From NCBI RefSeq assembly GCF_900109995.1, contig NZ_FOCB01000009.1, positions 124,001 through 188,000 of the forward strand: a stretch of 64,000 bases of DNA, read 5' to 3'. Below, in pieces: positions 46,481 through 55,789 of the stretch; positions within the stretch are counted from its first letter, which is position 1; every line of letters begins with the position of its first letter. Under the pieces are notes generated by a model that was not told where the DNA came from, ran no database searches, and worked only from the letters and a program-made list of their open reading frames with translations. This DNA comes from Pseudomonas sp. ok272 (GTDB taxonomy: Bacteria; Pseudomonadota; Gammaproteobacteria; Pseudomonadales; Pseudomonadaceae). Position numbers and translations under genes: made by a program.

Positions 46481-46548
46481 TATCGCGAGCAGGTTCGCCC
46501 CCGCGTTTTATCTGCCGCACCTGTGGGAGCGAGCCTGCTCGCGATAGG
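46481..46548. repeat. inverted REP pair
   Basis: ATCGCGAGCAGGTTCGCCCC on the left faces GTGGGAGCGAGCCTGCTCGC on the right, between deaD and the convergent dioxygenase gene. Confidence 0.9.
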
Positions 46549-46566
46549 GGTGATTCGGCGTGCCGG

Positions 46567-47334
46567 TCAGCCAAACCGGTAGATGTCCATTCCCAACGCA
46601 CCGAGGGTGAACCCTTGGTGGGCGATGCTGAACGCACCACCGGCGCCACGGGCGAAGTACAGCGGCAGGAGGTGCTCGTCGCTGGGGTGGCTACGCTCCG
46701 CGTACGGCGCTTGCTGGCGATAGGCGTGCAGCGCGGCCTCATCGTTTGCCGCGAGCTTGTCGATCATCCAGTCGCGAAACGCCTTGGCCCAGGGTTCGAC
46801 GCTTTCCGGGCCAGCGTGCCAGTCCAGCTCGCGCAGGTTGTGGGTGATGCTGCCCGAGCCGATCAGCAGGACGCCCTGTTCGCGCAGGCTGGACAACGCT
46901 CGGCCAATGCGGGTTTGCAAGGCCGGACCTTGGCGGCTTGGCAGTGAGACGTGCACCACGGGGATGTTCGCGTGCGGATACATCAGCGACAGCGGCACCC
47001 AGACACCATGGTCGAAGGGGCGCTGCTCATCCAGTTGTGCGGGCAAGTCGGCAGCCTTGAGCAACTCGACCACCTGCGCCGCGAGCTGCGGTTGACCGGG
47101 GGCAGGGTATTGCACGGCAAACAGTGCGGCGGGGAAGCCGCCGAAGTCATGCCAGGTGTCTGGGTGCTCGCCGCTGCTGACACGCAGGTCTTGGCTCTCC
47201 CAGTGCGCGGACACAATCACAATCGCCTTGGGCGTTGGCAGCTCGCTGGCCAGGCGCGCCAGCGCCGGTCCACTGGCGCCGGGTTCCAGTGCCAGCATGG
47301 GTGAGCCGTGAGAGATAAACAGGCTGGGAAACAT
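46567..47334 (-). CDS. DODA-type extradiol ring-opening dioxygenase (YgiD-like)
   Basis: A 255-residue LigB-family non-haem Fe/Zn dioxygenase. Metal-ligand segments are SLFISHGSPML, IVIVSAHWES, QRPFDHGVWVPLSLMYPHAN and GSGSITHNLRELDW, each with the family His. The family includes plant DOPA 4,5-dioxygenase and E. coli YgiD. The natural substrate is unknown. The terminal GMDIYRFG is typical. Confidence 0.9.
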   Translation of the reverse strand: MFPSLFISHGSPMLALEPGASGPALARLASELPTPKAIVIVSAHWESQDLRVSSGEHPDTWHDFGGFPAALFAVQYPAPGQPQLAAQVVELLKAADLPAQLDEQRPFDHGVWVPLSLMYPHANIPVVHVSLPSRQGPALQTRIGRALSSLREQGVLLIGSGSITHNLRELDWHAGPESVEPWAKAFRDWMIDKLAANDEAALHAYRQQAPYAERSHPSDEHLLPLYFARGAGGAFSIAHQGFTLGALGMDIYRFG

Positions 47335-47436
47335 GGATGCGCTCCTGAGCGTTAAGATGGCTCATCTTCAATCAGGTCAACGATCTAAATCTAATATTAG
47401 TTTTAGCGCATATTGATCGAATTTTTAGGATGACTT

Positions 47437-48093
47437 ATGCAACCGCAGTTTTGGCAAAAGCGCTGGGAACTCAATCAGATCGGGTTCCACCAAGCCGATG
47501 TGAACCCCTATTTACAGCGTTACTGGCCAGGATTGGCGCTGCAGGACGAGGCGCGGGTGCTGGTGCCCCTGTGTGGGAAAAGTCTCGACCTCGTGTGGCT
47601 GGTGGGGCAGGGCTATCGCGTCCTGGGTGTCGAGCTGTCGGAAAAGGCGGTGGGGGAGTTTTTCGCAGAGCACCAACTGACGCCGATCATCACTGAGCGC
47701 GGTGTGTTCAAGGTCTACGCTGCGGGCCCGATTGAATTGTGGTGTGGTGACTTCTTTGCTTTGGCGGCCGAAGACGTGGCCGACTGTACGTCGCTCTACG
47801 ACCGTGCGGCGTTGATTGCCTTGCCACCTGAGATGCGTGAGCGATACGTCGCGCACCTGCTACGGATTCTATCCCCGGCTTGCGCAGGCCTGTTGATCAC
47901 CCTGGACTACGACCAGACGCAGTTGGATGGGCCACCGTTTTGTGTGACGGATCAAGAGGTCCAGGCGTTGCTCAGCGCTCGCTGGCAGCTCGAGGTGCTC
48001 GAGGTGCGAGATATCCTGGCTGAGAGTGGGAAGTTTCTCAAAGGCGGTGTAACGCGCCTTGAAGAGCGGGTCTATCGGTTGGGCCGGGCGTAA
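47437..48093 (+). CDS. tpm: thiopurine S-methyltransferase
   Basis: A 218-residue SAM-dependent methyltransferase. The start [20 protein letters not shown] is diagnostic for bacterial TPMT, followed by [15 protein letters not shown] (SAM loop), [13 protein letters not shown] and [20 protein letters not shown]. It methylates thiols and also selenium or tellurium oxyanions in pseudomonads. ATG 47437 follows AGGATGACTT. Confidence 0.95.
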   Translation: MQPQFWQKRWELNQIGFHQADVNPYLQRYWPGLALQDEARVLVPLCGKSLDLVWLVGQGYRVLGVELSEKAVGEFFAEHQLTPIITERGVFKVYAAGPIELWCGDFFALAAEDVADCTSLYDRAALIALPPEMRERYVAHLLRILSPACAGLLITLDYDQTQLDGPPFCVTDQEVQALLSARWQLEVLEVRDILAESGKFLKGGVTRLEERVYRLGRA

Positions 48094-48103
48094 TCCAGGC
48101 AAA

Positions 48104-48135
48104 AAAAGGGGCGACTGCAGTCGCCCCTTCTTGTT
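48104..48135. terminator. bidirectional terminator between tpm and htpX
   Basis: GGGGCGACTGCAGTCGCCCC is a perfect 20-base palindrome with an A-run before and CTTCTTGTTT after. Both convergent genes end within 20 bases. Confidence 0.85.
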
Positions 48136-48149
48136 TGTTGCCGTTGCGC

Positions 48150-49037
48150 TTAACCGCGACGACGCAGCGCTTCGATACGCTCTTCCAGTGGCGGGTGGCT
48201 CATGAACATGCGAGCGAACCCTTGCTTGATGCCACCGTTGATGCCGAAGGCGTTCAAGGTGTCCGGCATGTGCACCGGCAAGCCTTGTTCCGAGCGCAGG
48301 CGTTGCAGGGCGCCGATCATGGCGGCAGTACCGGCCAGGCGAGCACCGGCTTCGTCTGCGCGGAATTCGCGTTTGCGCGAGAACCACATGACGATCGAGC
48401 TGGCCAGGAAGCCCAGTACCAGTTCGGCGAAGATGGTCGCGATGTAGTAGGCAATGCCCTGGCCTTCTTCGTTCTTGAAGATCACCTTGTCGACAAAATT
48501 ACCGATGATCCGCGCAAAGAACATCACGAAGGTGTTCACCACGCCTTGCACCAGTGCCAGCGTGACCATGTCGCCGTTGGCAACGTGGCCGATCTCGTGG
48601 GCCAGCACGGCTTTCACTTCGTCAGGCGAGAAGCGTTCGAGCAGGCCCTGGCTGACCGCGACCAGTGCGTCGTTCTTGTTCCAGCCGGTGGCGAAGGCGT
48701 TGGCCTCGTAGGCTGGGAAAATCCCGACTTCAGGCATCTTGATCCCGGCTTCGCGGGACAGTTGCTCGACGGTCTGCAGCAGCCATTGTTCATGGCGAGT
48801 GCGCGGCTGGCTGATGATTTGGGTGCTGGTGCTCATCTTCGCCATCCACTTGGAGATGAACAGCGAGAAAATCGAGCCGGCGAAACCAAAGACCGCACAG
48901 AAGATCAGCAGCTGATTGAGGTTCAGATCAACCCCATTGGCCGCCATGAACCCGTTGAAGCCGAAAAGGCTCAGGGTGATGCTGGCAATCAGCACGACCG
49001 CCAGGTTAGTGGCCAAAAACAGCAGGATGCGCATCAT
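48150..49037 (-). CDS. htpX: HtpX, membrane zinc metalloprotease
   Basis: A 295-residue M48 protease of the inner membrane that cleaves misfolded membrane proteins. Two helices at the N-terminus ([20 protein letters not shown] and [19 protein letters not shown]), then the zinc motif [14 protein letters not shown] (HEIGH), the third ligand Glu in [12 protein letters not shown], and the C-terminal [17 protein letters not shown] 49037 follows GAGGAGATTTCTACAACC. Under Cpx- or heat-type control in other bacteria; no site is assigned here. Confidence 0.96.
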   Translation of the reverse strand: MMRILLFLATNLAVVLIASITLSLFGFNGFMAANGVDLNLNQLLIFCAVFGFAGSIFSLFISKWMAKMSTSTQIISQPRTRHEQWLLQTVEQLSREAGIKMPEVGIFPAYEANAFATGWNKNDALVAVSQGLLERFSPDEVKAVLAHEIGHVANGDMVTLALVQGVVNTFVMFFARIIGNFVDKVIFKNEEGQGIAYYIATIFAELVLGFLASSIVMWFSRKREFRADEAGARLAGTAAMIGALQRLRSEQGLPVHMPDTLNAFGINGGIKQGFARMFMSHPPLEERIEALRRRG

Positions 49038-49350
49038 GGTTGTAGAAATCTCCTCAAGCTAAATATGTCGCGTACTGCGGGGTATATAAGGTGCCACACC
49101 GGGCTATTCAACCGGGTGACTATTTCAAACTGTGTCCTACAGCAAAATTGTAGATGCTTGCAGGACATTTCCGAGAGTGATCGAACCGACTCTCAAGCCG
49201 ATTGTGCATTCGCAGTGCCCGTCATTGCTGGGGCTGATGCGTTGTCATGCACAACCTGGGGCGTTGCGGCTGCGTGCGTGATGAAGAATTCGTAATGTGT
49301 TGCTGAATGGATCGCCGAAGACCTGTGCAAGGCCTTCGGCGCACCAGCGG
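49038..49350. other. intergenic region htpX-alaA
   Basis: Holds the htpX promoter region on the minus strand and no gene. CGCCGAAG and CTTCGGCG at about 49312-49340 form an 8-bp stem just past the alaA stop, possibly a transcription end, but no T-run follows on the minus strand. Confidence 0.45.
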
Positions 49351-50562
49351 TTACTGGCGATAGGACTTGAGGAAGTGGCCAATCCGGCCGATGGCCATCT
49401 CCAGGTCGTCGATCCGCGGCAGGGTGACCACGCGGAAGTGGTCCGGCCATGGCCAGTTGAAGGCCGTGCCCTGGACCACCAGCAGTTTTTCCGAGAGCAG
49501 CAGGTCAAGCACGAACTTCTCATCGTTGAGGATCGGGCATACCTTCGGGTCAATCCGCGGGAAAGCGTACAGCGCTCCCATCGGCTTCACGCAGCTGACG
49601 CCCGGAATGTCGTTGAGCAACTCCCAGGTGCGGTTGCGTTGTTCCAGCAGGCGGCCTTGTGGCAGGACCAGGTCATTGATGCTCTGGTAGCCGCCCAGCG
49701 CAGTCTGGATCGCGTGTTGGCTTGGCACGTTGGCACACAGGCGCATGTTGGCCAGCATGTCGATGCCTTCGATGTAACTCTGGGCGTGTTGCTTGGGGCC
49801 GGAAATGGCGATCCAGCCGGAGCGAAAGCCGGCCACCCGATAGGACTTGGACAGGCCGTTGAAGGTCAGGCACAGCAGGTCCGGTGCCAGGGACGCGGTG
49901 CAAATGTGCACGGCATCGTCGTACAGGATCTTGTCGTAGATCTCGTCGGAGAACACCACCAGGTTGTGTTGGCGCGCCAGTTCGAGCATGCCCAGCAGCA
50001 CTTCGCGCGAATACACCGCCCCGGTCGGGTTGTTCGGGTTGATGATCACCAGCGCTTTGGTGTTTGGGGTGATCTTGGCCTTGATGTCGGCCAGGTCCGG
50101 GAACCAGTTGGCTTGTTCATCACACAGGTAGTGCACCGGGTTGCCACCCGACAGGCTCACGGCCGCGGTCCACAGCGGGTAGTCGGGTGCCGGCACCAGG
50201 ACTTCGTCGCCGTTGTTGAGCAGGGCCTGCATCGACATCACGATCAGCTCGGAAACGCCGTTGCCCAGGTAGATGTCCTCGATGCCGACGCCTTCGACCT
50301 GCTTCTGCTGGTAGTACTGCATGACGGCCTTGCGCGCACTGAACAGGCCCTTGGAGTCGCTGTAGCCCTGGGCGGTCGGCAAGTTGCGGATCACGTCCTG
50401 GAGGATTTCATCGGGGGCTTCGAAACCAAAGGGCGCCGGGTTGCCGATGTTCAGCTTGAGGATGCGATGGCCTTCCTCTTCCAGGCGTTTGGCGTGCTTG
50501 AGCACTGGGCCGCGAATGTCATAACAGACGTTGGCGAGCTTGTTCGATTTGCTGACCTGCAT
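49351..50562 (-). CDS. alaA: AlaA-like PLP-dependent alanine aminotransferase
   Basis: A 403-residue fold-type I aminotransferase. IEDIYLGNGVSELIVMSMQA, read in part, precedes PDYPLWTAAVSLSGG, NPNNPTGAVYSREVL and the PLP Lys segment TFNGLSKSYRVAGFRSGW; ALYAFPRIDP and FNWPWPDHFRVVTLPR end the domain. It makes alanine from pyruvate and glutamate. MQVSKSNKLANV at 50562 is chosen because homologues start here; the longer frame to 50886 crosses the msrB start on the other strand. Confidence 0.95.
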   Translation of the reverse strand: MQVSKSNKLANVCYDIRGPVLKHAKRLEEEGHRILKLNIGNPAPFGFEAPDEILQDVIRNLPTAQGYSDSKGLFSARKAVMQYYQQKQVEGVGIEDIYLGNGVSELIVMSMQALLNNGDEVLVPAPDYPLWTAAVSLSGGNPVHYLCDEQANWFPDLADIKAKITPNTKALVIINPNNPTGAVYSREVLLGMLELARQHNLVVFSDEIYDKILYDDAVHICTASLAPDLLCLTFNGLSKSYRVAGFRSGWIAISGPKQHAQSYIEGIDMLANMRLCANVPSQHAIQTALGGYQSINDLVLPQGRLLEQRNRTWELLNDIPGVSCVKPMGALYAFPRIDPKVCPILNDEKFVLDLLLSEKLLVVQGTAFNWPWPDHFRVVTLPRIDDLEMAIGRIGHFLKSYRQ

Positions 50563-50776
50563 GGCGATGTGTTCCCGAAAATGAACGATCCAGACGCTTA
50601 GAACTACCGTACTGTGAATCCTGCGTTCCGACACAAGCCAGGCGCGCGCATCAAAATCCGTTTGAGTGCGTGTACCGCGACTGCCAGACTGGCGTCCGAA
50701 CGAGGCGCAATCATACGTGCCGCCTGATCCGTGGAAAAGGTACAGATCGGGCTTTTTCAGTTGCCGAGGTGAGACG

Positions 50777-51172
50777 ATGGAAAAGATGGAAAAAACCCTG
50801 GAAGAATGGCGTTCGATGCTCGACCCGGAGCAGTACAACGTGTGCCGCCTGAAGGGCACCGAGCGTCCGTTTTCCGGCAAGTACAACGGGACGAAGACCG
50901 AGGGTGTCTATCATTGCGTTTGCTGCAACGAGCCACTGTTCGATTCAACCGCCAAGTTTGACTCAGGCTGCGGCTGGCCGAGCTTCTACGCGCCCATCGG
51001 CGAGAGTGCGATGGTCGAGATTCGGGATGTCAGCCACGGCATGATCCGCACCGAGGTGGTCTGCGCCAAATGTGATGCGCACCTGGGGCATGTGTTCCCG
51101 GACGGCCCACCGCCCACCGGTTTGCGCTACTGCATCAACTCGGTCTGCCTGGACCTGGTCCCGCGCGAGTAG
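50777..51172 (+). CDS. msrB: peptide methionine (R)-S-oxide reductase MsrB
   Basis: A 131-residue repair enzyme that reduces methionine-R-sulfoxide in proteins. It has Zn Cys pairs ([11 protein letters not shown] and [17 protein letters not shown]), WPSF, and the catalytic Cys in [16 protein letters not shown] 50777 follows GAGGTGAGACG. First of a redox cluster with gpx and the MarR gene on the same strand. Confidence 0.96.
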   Translation: MEKMEKTLEEWRSMLDPEQYNVCRLKGTERPFSGKYNGTKTEGVYHCVCCNEPLFDSTAKFDSGCGWPSFYAPIGESAMVEIRDVSHGMIRTEVVCAKCDAHLGHVFPDGPPPTGLRYCINSVCLDLVPRE

Positions 51173-51326
51173 TACCAGCCTTTTAGGAGTGCGCTGGCAG
51201 GCGAAGGGGCCGTCGCCGGCCAGCGCGGCTGCTGAGGAGTGGGTAACAATCCAGGCAATTAAATTGCACGCAATCTAATTGCTCGCTATGGTTATCTGCA
51301 CTTCCCCCTCATTTGGAGCCACCCCC

Positions 51327-51812
51327 ATGAGCGACAACCTGCTGAGCATTCCCTGCACCACCATCACGGGTGAGCAAAAGACCCTGGCCGACTACGCTGG
51401 CAAGGCGGTGTTGGTGGTCAACACCGCCAGCAAATGTGGCTTCACGCCACAGTACAAAGGGCTGGAAGCGTTGTGGCAGACCTACAAGGATCAAGGCTTG
51501 GTGGTGCTGGGCTTTCCCTGCAATCAGTTCGGCAAGCAGGAGCCGGGTAACGAAGGGGCGATTTCCGAGTTCTGTGAGTTGAACTTTGGCGTGAGTTTTC
51601 CACTGTTCAAGAAGATCGACGTCAACGGTAGCGATGCCCACCCGCTGTTCGTTCAACTGAAAAAGCGGGCCCCGGGGGTATTGGGTTCCCAGGGCATCAA
51701 GTGGAACTTCACCAAGTTCCTGATCGGTCGCGACGGTACGTTGGTCAAGCGCTTCGCCCCGGCCACCAAGCCCGAGGACCTGACGTCCGAGATTGAAGCC
51801 TTGCTCAAATGA
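51327..51812 (+). CDS. gpx: glutathione/thioredoxin peroxidase
   Basis: A 161-residue Cys-type peroxidase. The peroxidatic Cys is in [20 protein letters not shown], and other tetrad residues in [13 protein letters not shown] (Gln) and [14 protein letters not shown] (Trp, Asn). [10 protein letters not shown] at 51327 follows TTGGAGCCACCCCC; the longer frame at 51279 is not supported. Its stop overlaps the next ATG by four bases, so it is likely coexpressed with the ospR-like regulator. Confidence 0.94.
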   Translation: MSDNLLSIPCTTITGEQKTLADYAGKAVLVVNTASKCGFTPQYKGLEALWQTYKDQGLVVLGFPCNQFGKQEPGNEGAISEFCELNFGVSFPLFKKIDVNGSDAHPLFVQLKKRAPGVLGSQGIKWNFTKFLIGRDGTLVKRFAPATKPEDLTSEIEALLK

Positions 51813-52270
51813 ATGACTTCTCCGCCGATTCGCTGGCGCTCGACAGTCAGCTCTGCTTCAAGTTGTACGCAGCCTCCCGTGCGGTGATCCGCGGCTATAA
51901 GCCGATGCTGGATCAATTGGGCCTGACCTACCCGCAATACCTGGTGATGCTGGTGTTGTGGGAATGGCAGCAGCGTGCGCCCGAGCAGCCGACGGTCAAG
52001 GCCCTGGGCGAGCGGTTGTCGCTGGATTCCGGCACGCTCACGCCACTGCTCAAGCGCCTTGAGCAATTACAACTGGTCCAACGCCAGCGCTCGGCCCGTG
52101 ATGAGCGTGAAGTTCACTTGAGCCTGGCCCCCGCAGGGCTGGCGTTGCGTGAGCAGGTAGGCCCGTTGAAGGCGCGACTGTTGTGTGACAGCGGCGCCGA
52201 TCTGCGCCACTTGAGCGAATTGCGTACCGGTCTTGACCAGTTGCTGGGGCAGATCAAGGCCCTTTCCTAG
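51809..52270 (+). CDS. ospR: OspR/OhrR-like MarR-family redox regulator
   Basis: A 153-residue MarR repressor. The sensing Cys16 lies in [20 protein letters not shown] and a second Cys126 in KARLLCDSG. Their spacing of 110 equals that of the two Cys remembered for P. aeruginosa OspR (Cys24 and Cys134), which controls the linked gpx. The winged helix is [20 protein letters not shown] and [16 protein letters not shown] overlaps the gpx stop as ATGA. The final TAG is the first part of the adjacent MITE's CTAG end, so the original C-terminus may have been altered. Confidence 0.9.
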   Translation: MNDFSADSLALDSQLCFKLYAASRAVIRGYKPMLDQLGLTYPQYLVMLVLWEWQQRAPEQPTVKALGERLSLDSGTLTPLLKRLEQLQLVQRQRSARDEREVHLSLAPAGLALREQVGPLKARLLCDSGADLRHLSELRTGLDQLLGQIKALS

Positions 52271-52433
52271 TGTCCTGTCTTGGAAATACGTTACCTTTTT
52301 GACGAGCATCTGTTGCTGCCAGGCAAGGCGCCGCGACGAGTCATAGCAGGGCTATGGCGAGGAGTGGCAACGCAGCATGGCGGCGACAGGTGCCGTCAAA
52401 AGGGAACAGCTTATTTCCGAGACAGGACACTAG
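52267..52433. mobile_element. 167-bp fold-back MITE with CTAG ends
   Basis: The ends are 22-base terminal inverted repeats with one mismatch: CTAGTGTCCTGTCTTGGAAA on the left, CTAGTGTCCTGTCTCGGAAA when the right end is read in reverse, each followed by TA. Pairing continues through the interior to a central perfect hairpin CATAGC-AGG-GCTATG (52342-52356), so almost the whole element folds back. It encodes no protein. CTAG at both outer edges fits an IS5-type YTAR target duplication. Confidence 0.85.
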
Positions 52434-54753
52434 CGGGTACCCACAAGTCCAGCAAGGCCGCCAGTTCTTCACGGCGAAACGGCTTGGCCAGGTAGTCGCT
52501 CATGCCCGCCGCCCGGCAGCGCTCGCGCTCTTCGGGCATGGCGTTGGCGGTCAGTGCGACAATCGGCAGGTCCGGCCAGCGACCGCTACGGCGGATGTGC
52601 CGGCTGGCCTCATAACCGTCCATGACCGGCATGTTGCAGTCCATCAACACCAGGTCAAAGTGATTCAACTCCAACTGGTCGAGGGCTTCGCCGCCGTGGG
52701 CGGCGACCATCACCTCGCAGCCCAGCTTGCCGAGCATCCCTTTGGCCACCAGTTGATTGACTGGGTTGTCTTCCACCAGAAGAATTCGCGCCCGGCGTTG
52801 GGGCGACAGGTGTGGCAGGTGTCCCGTGCTATCCACGGGCCCGTCGGCTTGCACGATGCGTCGCAGTGTCTGGTAGAGCGCATTGCGCGCCAGTGGACGC
52901 GCCAACTGTTGCAGGGGGGCCAGGGCGGTGGTCTGTTCGCTGGGCAGGAAGTTGCCATAGGCGGTGACGAGCAGGATAGGCGCGCTGAAGGTCGGTCGCA
53001 GGCCGAACAGGCATTCCGGGCAGTCGGTGATCAGCACATCAGGCTCAAGCCCGATCAGTGAGTCATCGATGGTGCGCTGCAGATAGTCCAGACCCCAGCC
53101 GGGAAGCAGGCTGCCGAGCAATTCGCCCAGGCCACTGCCAGGCGTGGTGATCGCCACGATCCGTCCCTGAAGCGGGGCGGGCATCACCGCCGGTGTGTGG
53201 GTCGGCAAGGGCAGGTCGGCGCAGAACTGGCTGCCGAACCCGGACTCCGAATGGATACTCAAGCGACCCTGCATGACGTTGCACAGGTTGAAGGTCAGGG
53301 CCAATCCGAGCCCGGTGCCGCCAAACTGGCGGGTGATGCCGGCTCCGGCCTGAGTAAAGGGTTGGAAAATCTTTACCTGGGCATCCTCGGCAATGCCGAT
53401 CCCGGTGTCGCACACTTCAATCCGCACACCCTCGCCATTGGCACTCAGGCGCACGTCTACCCGACCAAAGCGGGTGAATTTGAGGGCGTTGGACAACAGG
53501 TTGCTGACGATTTGCCGCACCCGGGTCGGGTCGCCCAGCACCATGGCCGGAAACTGTGGGTCGATCAGGCAGGTCAACTCGACGCTGGGGGCGGCGTTTT
53601 GCGAGAGCAGGTTGGCCGTGTCCTCGACCAATGAGCCGAGATCGAAGGGGATGTGTTCGAGTTCCATGTGCCCGGCATCGAACTTCGACAGGTCGAGGAT
53701 ATCGTTGAGCAGGTCAACCAGGACCTTGCCGGAGTCATGGGCGATCGACAGTTGTTGGCGCTGCTCGGCGGTCAACGGGCTGTCCAGGGACAGGGCGATC
53801 ATCCCCAGCAGACCGTTGAGTGGCGTGCGGATTTCGTGACTCATGTTGGCCAGGAACTCGGCGCGCGCCTGGGCCATGTCCATGGCGGTCTTGCGCGCGT
53901 GTTCCAGTTCTTCGTTAGAGGCCGTCAGGCAGCGGTTGCTGGCTTTGAGTTCGGCGGTCCGCGAGGAGACCATGATTTCCAACTGCTCCAGGTAGTCGGT
54001 CAGGCGGTTCTCGGCGCGGCGTCGCTGTTGGATTTCGGTGGTCATGTTTTCGAACTGCTGGTTGGCGACCTGGACCAGTACGCCGATTTCGTCGTGCTCG
54101 TGCGCCGCCGGGCATTCCAGTGGTGGCTGCTGCGCGCTGTGGGGGGCTCGCCCGCTCAGTTCGCGGATGATCCGTACCAGCGGCTGGGTCAGCATTACGT
54201 AGAAACACGCCAGCAGAATCGCACTGAGTATCAGGCTTCGGGCAAAGCCGCTGATCAAGGTGACCTCTGCCCGACGTAGGAAGCGACTGCCGAACGCGTA
54301 GGTGTCGACACTCAGTTGCAGTGTCCCCAGGGTCTCATCGGGCGAGTGCTCCAGGAACAGGCGGTCGTTGAAATGTCGATTGGCGCCAAACAGGAAGTCA
54401 CTGATGACCCGGTAGGCGCTTTGTGATTCGGGGCGCGATACGTTGGCCAGGACCGTATCGTTGTTGTCGATTAACGTCGCACCGATCACGGCGGGCGAGC
54501 GCAACAGGCCGAGGGTCAGTTCCTGGGCCAGTTCTGCATCGATGTTGTAGGCGATCCGTGAGGCAGGGCTGTGGCTGATTTCCAGTAGCGAGCGTATTTC
54601 CTGATTGATGGATGCGTCTTCGCTGGCATAATCGATGCCTATTTGCAGCAGGCTGAGCAGTGTTCCCAGAATAAAACCCACCAGCACGGTGAGCCTGGCT
54701 TGTTTGAAAGACAGGCGGTTGGTGAGCTTGATATCCATCGGATGCTGGACCAC
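52411..54753 (-). CDS. sagS: SagS-like hybrid sensor histidine kinase
   Basis: About 780 residues: a membrane helix (LTVLVGFILGTLLSLLQIG), a HmsP-like periplasmic sensor, a second helix, HAMP, a coiled coil, HisKA with His306 in LANMSHEIRTPLNGLLGM, HATPase (GTGLGLALTFNL), a degenerate receiver (IVAITTPGSG to LITDCPECLF) and a normal receiver with Asp705 in LVLMDCNMPVMDG. Synteny with msrB-gpx-ospR supports SagS, which drives the switch to surface growth in P. aeruginosa. GTG 54753 follows AGAAGGGAAAC; ATG 54738 and 54789 are alternatives. The last residues SVLSRK and the stop are read from the MITE. Confidence 0.9.
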   Translation of the reverse strand: MVQHPMDIKLTNRLSFKQARLTVLVGFILGTLLSLLQIGIDYASEDASINQEIRSLLEISHSPASRIAYNIDAELAQELTLGLLRSPAVIGATLIDNNDTVLANVSRPESQSAYRVISDFLFGANRHFNDRLFLEHSPDETLGTLQLSVDTYAFGSRFLRRAEVTLISGFARSLILSAILLACFYVMLTQPLVRIIRELSGRAPHSAQQPPLECPAAHEHDEIGVLVQVANQQFENMTTEIQQRRRAENRLTDYLEQLEIMVSSRTAELKASNRCLTASNEELEHARKTAMDMAQARAEFLANMSHEIRTPLNGLLGMIALSLDSPLTAEQRQQLSIAHDSGKVLVDLLNDILDLSKFDAGHMELEHIPFDLGSLVEDTANLLSQNAAPSVELTCLIDPQFPAMVLGDPTRVRQIVSNLLSNALKFTRFGRVDVRLSANGEGVRIEVCDTGIGIAEDAQVKIFQPFTQAGAGITRQFGGTGLGLALTFNLCNVMQGRLSIHSESGFGSQFCADLPLPTHTPAVMPAPLQGRIVAITTPGSGLGELLGSLLPGWGLDYLQRTIDDSLIGLEPDVLITDCPECLFGLRPTFSAPILLVTAYGNFLPSEQTTALAPLQQLARPLARNALYQTLRRIVQADGPVDSTGHLPHLSPQRRARILLVEDNPVNQLVAKGMLGKLGCEVMVAAHGGEALDQLELNHFDLVLMDCNMPVMDGYEASRHIRRSGRWPDLPIVALTANAMPEERERCRAAGMSDYLAKPFRREELAALLDLWVPASVLSRK

Positions 54754-54898
54754 GTTTGTTTCCCTTCTGGGCGAAGCATAGCTGAACATGACCGGTTATC
54801 GGTCGAGGCTAAGGGGCCATTATCCTGATTGGGCTGCTCTTGCGCTGCGTATCCTTTTCTATCGTCATCATTATTGTGAACGTGCCCGAGGAGAAACC

Positions 54899-55789
54899 GT
54901 GGACTCCCGATTGAATGCTTTTCTTGAGCGCGCCGATGCGGTGCTGGCTCGTATCGAGCCATTGCTGCCAACGCCGCGTACGGCCATCGACTGGACACAC
55001 TGCCTGGCTGCCCGCTGGCAGCGTGAGGGGCGCAGTGGTTTTCTGCTGCCGCTTGAGGTCAGCCTGGACATGCGTCTTTCGGACCTGATCGGTGTGGACA
55101 AGCAGGTGGAGCAGTTGGGGCGAAACACCCAGCAGTTCCTCGATGGCATGCCTGCCAACCATGCGTTGCTGTGGGGTTCGCGTGGCACCGGCAAATCCTC
55201 ATTGGTGCGTGCCCTGTTGGCTGAGCACGCCCAGGCCGGCTTGCGCCTGATCGAGATTGAGCGCGATCATCTGGCGGACCTGCCACGTGTGGTCGAGCAA
55301 CTGGCCAAGTTGCCGCAGCGCTTCGTGTTGTTTTGCGATGACCTGTCCTTCGAGTCCGGTGAAGGTGATTATCGGGTCCTCAAGAGCGTACTCGACGGAT
55401 CGCTGGAGCAGGCGCCGGACAACGTGTTGCTGTATGCCACCTCCAATCGCCGACACCTGGTACCGGAGAAGGAAAGCGATAACGAAAACTGGAAGAGAGT
55501 GGACGGCGAACTCCATCCCAACGAAGCCGTCGAGGACAAGATCGCCCTGTCGGATCGATTTGGTCTGTGGCTGTCGTTTTATCCGTTCACCCAGGAGCAC
55601 TTCCTCAATGTTGTCGAACATTGGGTAGGCGAGCTGGCCCGCAAGGCCGGCCTTGAGTGGGAGCGTAATGAAGCGCTGGATATTCTCGCGGTGCGCTGGG
55701 CGACGGGGCGCGGTAACCGCAATGGCCGCTGTGCCTACCAATTCGCCCGCTACTGGGTCGGCCTCCAGTTGTTGGAGAACAAGGCATGA
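54899..55789 (+). CDS. DUF815 AAA-type ATPase
   Basis: A 296-residue P-loop ATPase of the DUF815 family. Walker A is LLWGSRGTGKSSLVRALLAE, Walker B FVLFCDDLSFE, the sensor YATSNRRHLVPE, with FYPFTQEHFLNVVEHW. GTG 54899 follows CGAGGAGAAACC and gives the usual family length. Its stop overlaps the next gene's ATG, so coexpression with fRMsr is likely. The family's role is unknown. Confidence 0.88.
   Translation: MDSRLNAFLERADAVLARIEPLLPTPRTAIDWTHCLAARWQREGRSGFLLPLEVSLDMRLSDLIGVDKQVEQLGRNTQQFLDGMPANHALLWGSRGTGKSSLVRALLAEHAQAGLRLIEIERDHLADLPRVVEQLAKLPQRFVLFCDDLSFESGEGDYRVLKSVLDGSLEQAPDNVLLYATSNRRHLVPEKESDNENWKRVDGELHPNEAVEDKIALSDRFGLWLSFYPFTQEHFLNVVEHWVGELARKAGLEWERNEALDILAVRWATGRGNRNGRCAYQFARYWVGLQLLENKA

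Noticed and set aside
48135..49295. A 386-codon plus-strand frame opposite htpX
   Set aside because: Shadow of htpX with its HEIGH motif intact on the other strand.
49297..50601. A 434-codon plus-strand frame opposite alaA
   Set aside because: Shadow of alaA, no domain features.
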